A DNA stretch of 5,286 nucleotides from an uncultured Pseudomonadota bacterium (GTDB lineage Bacteria > Desulfobacterota_B > Binatia > UBA9968), in NCBI GenBank assembly GCA_946478635.1, contig CAMLCX010000368.1:1-5286 (forward strand), given 5' to 3'. The notes under the pieces are model-generated. The model worked only from the letters and a program-made list of their open reading frames with translations. It made no database searches and was not told where the DNA came from. The translations under genes were made by a program, and so were the position numbers. This document shows, in pieces, positions 4,316-5,286 of this stretch; the first letter of the stretch is position 1; every line of letters begins with the position of its first letter.

Positions 4316-5286
4316 TCAGGTCATGTTGAGCACGACTTTGCCGAAGTGGCTCCGTCCTTCGAGGTGTTGCTGCGCGGCGCGCGCTTCCGCCAGGGGAAAA
4401 GTCCGGTCGATGATCACTTGAAATTTCTTTTCTCGGACCAGATTGAGGAGATTGGACAACTCGTGGAAGTCCTCCGGTTTTGCCTTGAGATGGTTGGTGA
4501 TCGAGAAGCGGCTTGCCTTGCGCCCCTCGGAAAGCGATGGCGGCGGGTCCGGTACCGCGCCGAAGGCGCCGCCGAGTGAAACCAGGCGGCCGCCTGGCGC
4601 CAGCACTTGTATGCTCTTCTGGTAGACGTCGCCGCCGATCATCTCGAGCACGACATCGACGCCGCGATACGGCGGAAACGGCCGTCGGCGCGCCGAAGGG
4701 TCGATGCCCAAGCCGCGCAGCACATTGACGCCCTCCATGACGTCGGGGTTCTGGCGCTCCTGATAATGATCCCGACCGGCTGGGGTGGTGATGCGCATCA
4801 CTTCCGTGAACAGACCTTGCTTCGTGTAATCGATCACCTCGTCGGCTCCAAGTTGGCGCAACCTTTTGCATTTGTCATCGCTGCCGGAAGTCGTAATCAC
4901 CTTCGCACCCAGATGCTTTGCGATTTGGATCGCGGCGATGCCGACGCCGCTGCTGCCGGCCTGCACGAGCACCCAGTCGCCCGCTTTCAGTTTGCCGTCG
5001 GTCAACAAAGCGAACCACGCCGTGAGAAATACCGTGGGGATCGCCGCCGCGGTTGCCGAGTCAACCCCGTCGGGAACCGGCACAGCCTCTGAGGCCTTAG
5101 CGAGCGCGTACTCCGCGTAGCCGCCCGTACCGGTGCAGGCCACCACCCGCTGGCCAACGTTGAATTGCTGAACTCCGGGGCCAAGCTTGGCGACCGTTCC
5201 CGCAAACTCTCGGCCGGGGATGACCGGCAGGTCCTCGGGAGCGATGCGATAAGCGCCCTTGCGCAGAGCCAAATCCGCCCTGTTCA
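4316..5286 (-). CDS. Zinc-free MDR superfamily NAD(P)H:quinone oxidoreductase-like protein, 5' end cut by window edge
   Basis: The frame is open to the right edge and ends at TGA 4316, leaving 322 visible residues. The first residues, NRADLALRKGAY...PVIPGREFAG, are the family's usual sequence from about position 40, so roughly 40 N-terminal residues are missing and the TTG at 5272 is not the true start. The dinucleotide-binding motif VLVQAGSSGVGIAAIQIAK (AxxGxxG near visible residues 109-115), the strand GVDVVLEMIGGD, LAPGGRLVSLG and the C-terminal SHFGKVVLNMT are typical of quinone oxidoreductase/zeta-crystallin-like proteins. The catalytic-zinc GHE motif is absent. It would reduce quinones or enones with NAD(P)H in the cytoplasm; the substrate is unknown. 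A 36-residue insertion (4664-4771) interrupts the nucleotide-binding domain. It is co-oriented with the catabolic genes but separated from them by a repeat block and a small gene, so it is probably a separate unit. Confidence 0.92.
   Translation of the reverse strand, partial: NRADLALRKGAYRIAPEDLPVIPGREFAGTVAKLGPGVQQFNVGQRVVACTGTGGYAEYALAKASEAVPVPDGVDSATAAAIPTVFLTAWFALLTDGKLKAGDWVLVQAGSSGVGIAAIQIAKHLGAKVITTSGSDDKCKRLRQLGADEVIDYTKQGLFTEVMRITTPAGRDHYQERQNPDVMEGVNVLRGLGIDPSARRRPFPPYRGVDVVLEMIGGDVYQKSIQVLAPGGRLVSLGGAFGAVPDPPPSLSEGRKASRFSITNHLKAKPEDFHELSNLLNLVREKKFQVIIDRTFPLAEARAAQQHLEGRSHFGKVVLNMT
4664..4771 (-). other. In-frame 36-residue insertion in the MDR protein
   Basis: In relatives, the helix ending V-M-R-I-T-x-x-x-G-R runs straight into GVDVVLE. 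Here 108 bp in frame, coding visible residues 172-207, lie between PAGR and GVDVVLE. The inserted residues start DHYQERQNPDVMEG and end SARRRPFPPYR, rich in Arg and Pro near the end. The expected total of about 365 residues, against about 325 for the family, agrees with an insertion. The insert contains GVNVLRGLG, resembling the host segment GVDVVLEMIG, and their DNA starts GGCGTC(A/G)ATGT in both, so a decayed internal duplication is possible. Confidence 0.55.

Noticed and set aside
3996..4421. 141-residue plus-strand open frame
   Set aside because: It runs through the GTTCAA repeat block and into the antisense of the MDR 3' end. Its sequence is repetitive (FNSST, VQAVQ-like) and no ribosome-binding site is convincing.
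4239..4871. 210-residue minus-strand frame overlapping the MDR gene
   Set aside because: Arg/Pro-rich out-of-frame translation of the MDR coding region, with no domain.
4316..5272. TTG at 5272 as the MDR start
   Set aside because: The family alignment continues upstream in frame (NRAD before it), so the gene extends beyond the window and this TTG is an internal Leu codon.
4316..5286. Zinc-dependent alcohol dehydrogenase
   Set aside because: The GHE-type catalytic zinc motif and the structural zinc cysteine cluster are absent; the visible motifs fit the quinone-oxidoreductase branch.

Overview
The window holds part of a catabolic gene cluster in which every credible gene reads on the minus strand, so it is transcribed from right to left. 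The DNA is mostly GC-rich with ordinary bacterial codon use. The gene content (ring-hydroxylating oxygenase, COG2159-type amidohydrolase, class II aldolase/adducin protein, quinone-oxidoreductase-like MDR protein) suits a free-living soil or sediment bacterium with broad catabolic ability, such as a Proteobacterium or a Desulfobacterota/Binatota-like lineage. That placement is a guess from gene content and repeat style; no marker gene is present.

From right to left in order of transcription: (1) 4316-5286, an MDR/quinone oxidoreductase-like gene cut by the right edge, with an unusual 36-residue insertion in its nucleotide-binding domain. (2) 4091-4310, a non-coding block of degenerate GTTCAA-type repeats. 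(3) 3761-3994, a small, visibly AT-richer gene with a very strong Shine-Dalgarno site, possibly the remnant of a longer gene. (4) 3553-3760, an intergenic stretch with a candidate sigma70-type promoter and a possible dispersed-repeat fragment. (5) 2281-3552, a complete Rieske non-haem iron oxygenase alpha subunit of the phthalate 4,5-dioxygenase type. (6) 2124-2279, a MITE-like repeat filling the whole gap to the next gene. (7) 1324-2124, a class II aldolase/adducin-family protein. (8) 1-1273, an amidohydrolase cut by the left edge.

The Rieske, aldolase and amidohydrolase genes look like one operon for an aromatic or cyclic acid: the oxygenase would hydroxylate or O-demethylate the substrate, and the aldolase/adducin and amidohydrolase proteins, families that both include aromatic acid decarboxylases and hydrolases, would process the product. 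No reductase or ferredoxin partner for the oxygenase lies in the window.

The most striking observation is the repeat at 2124-2279. It has 16-bp terminal inverted repeats flanked by TA on both sides. Removing it with one TA in silico leaves the Rieske stop codon two bases before the aldolase ATG, with an AGGG ribosome-binding site inside the Rieske 3' end. The element therefore appears to have inserted exactly between an ancestral, translationally coupled gene pair and separated the aldolase start from its ribosome-binding site.
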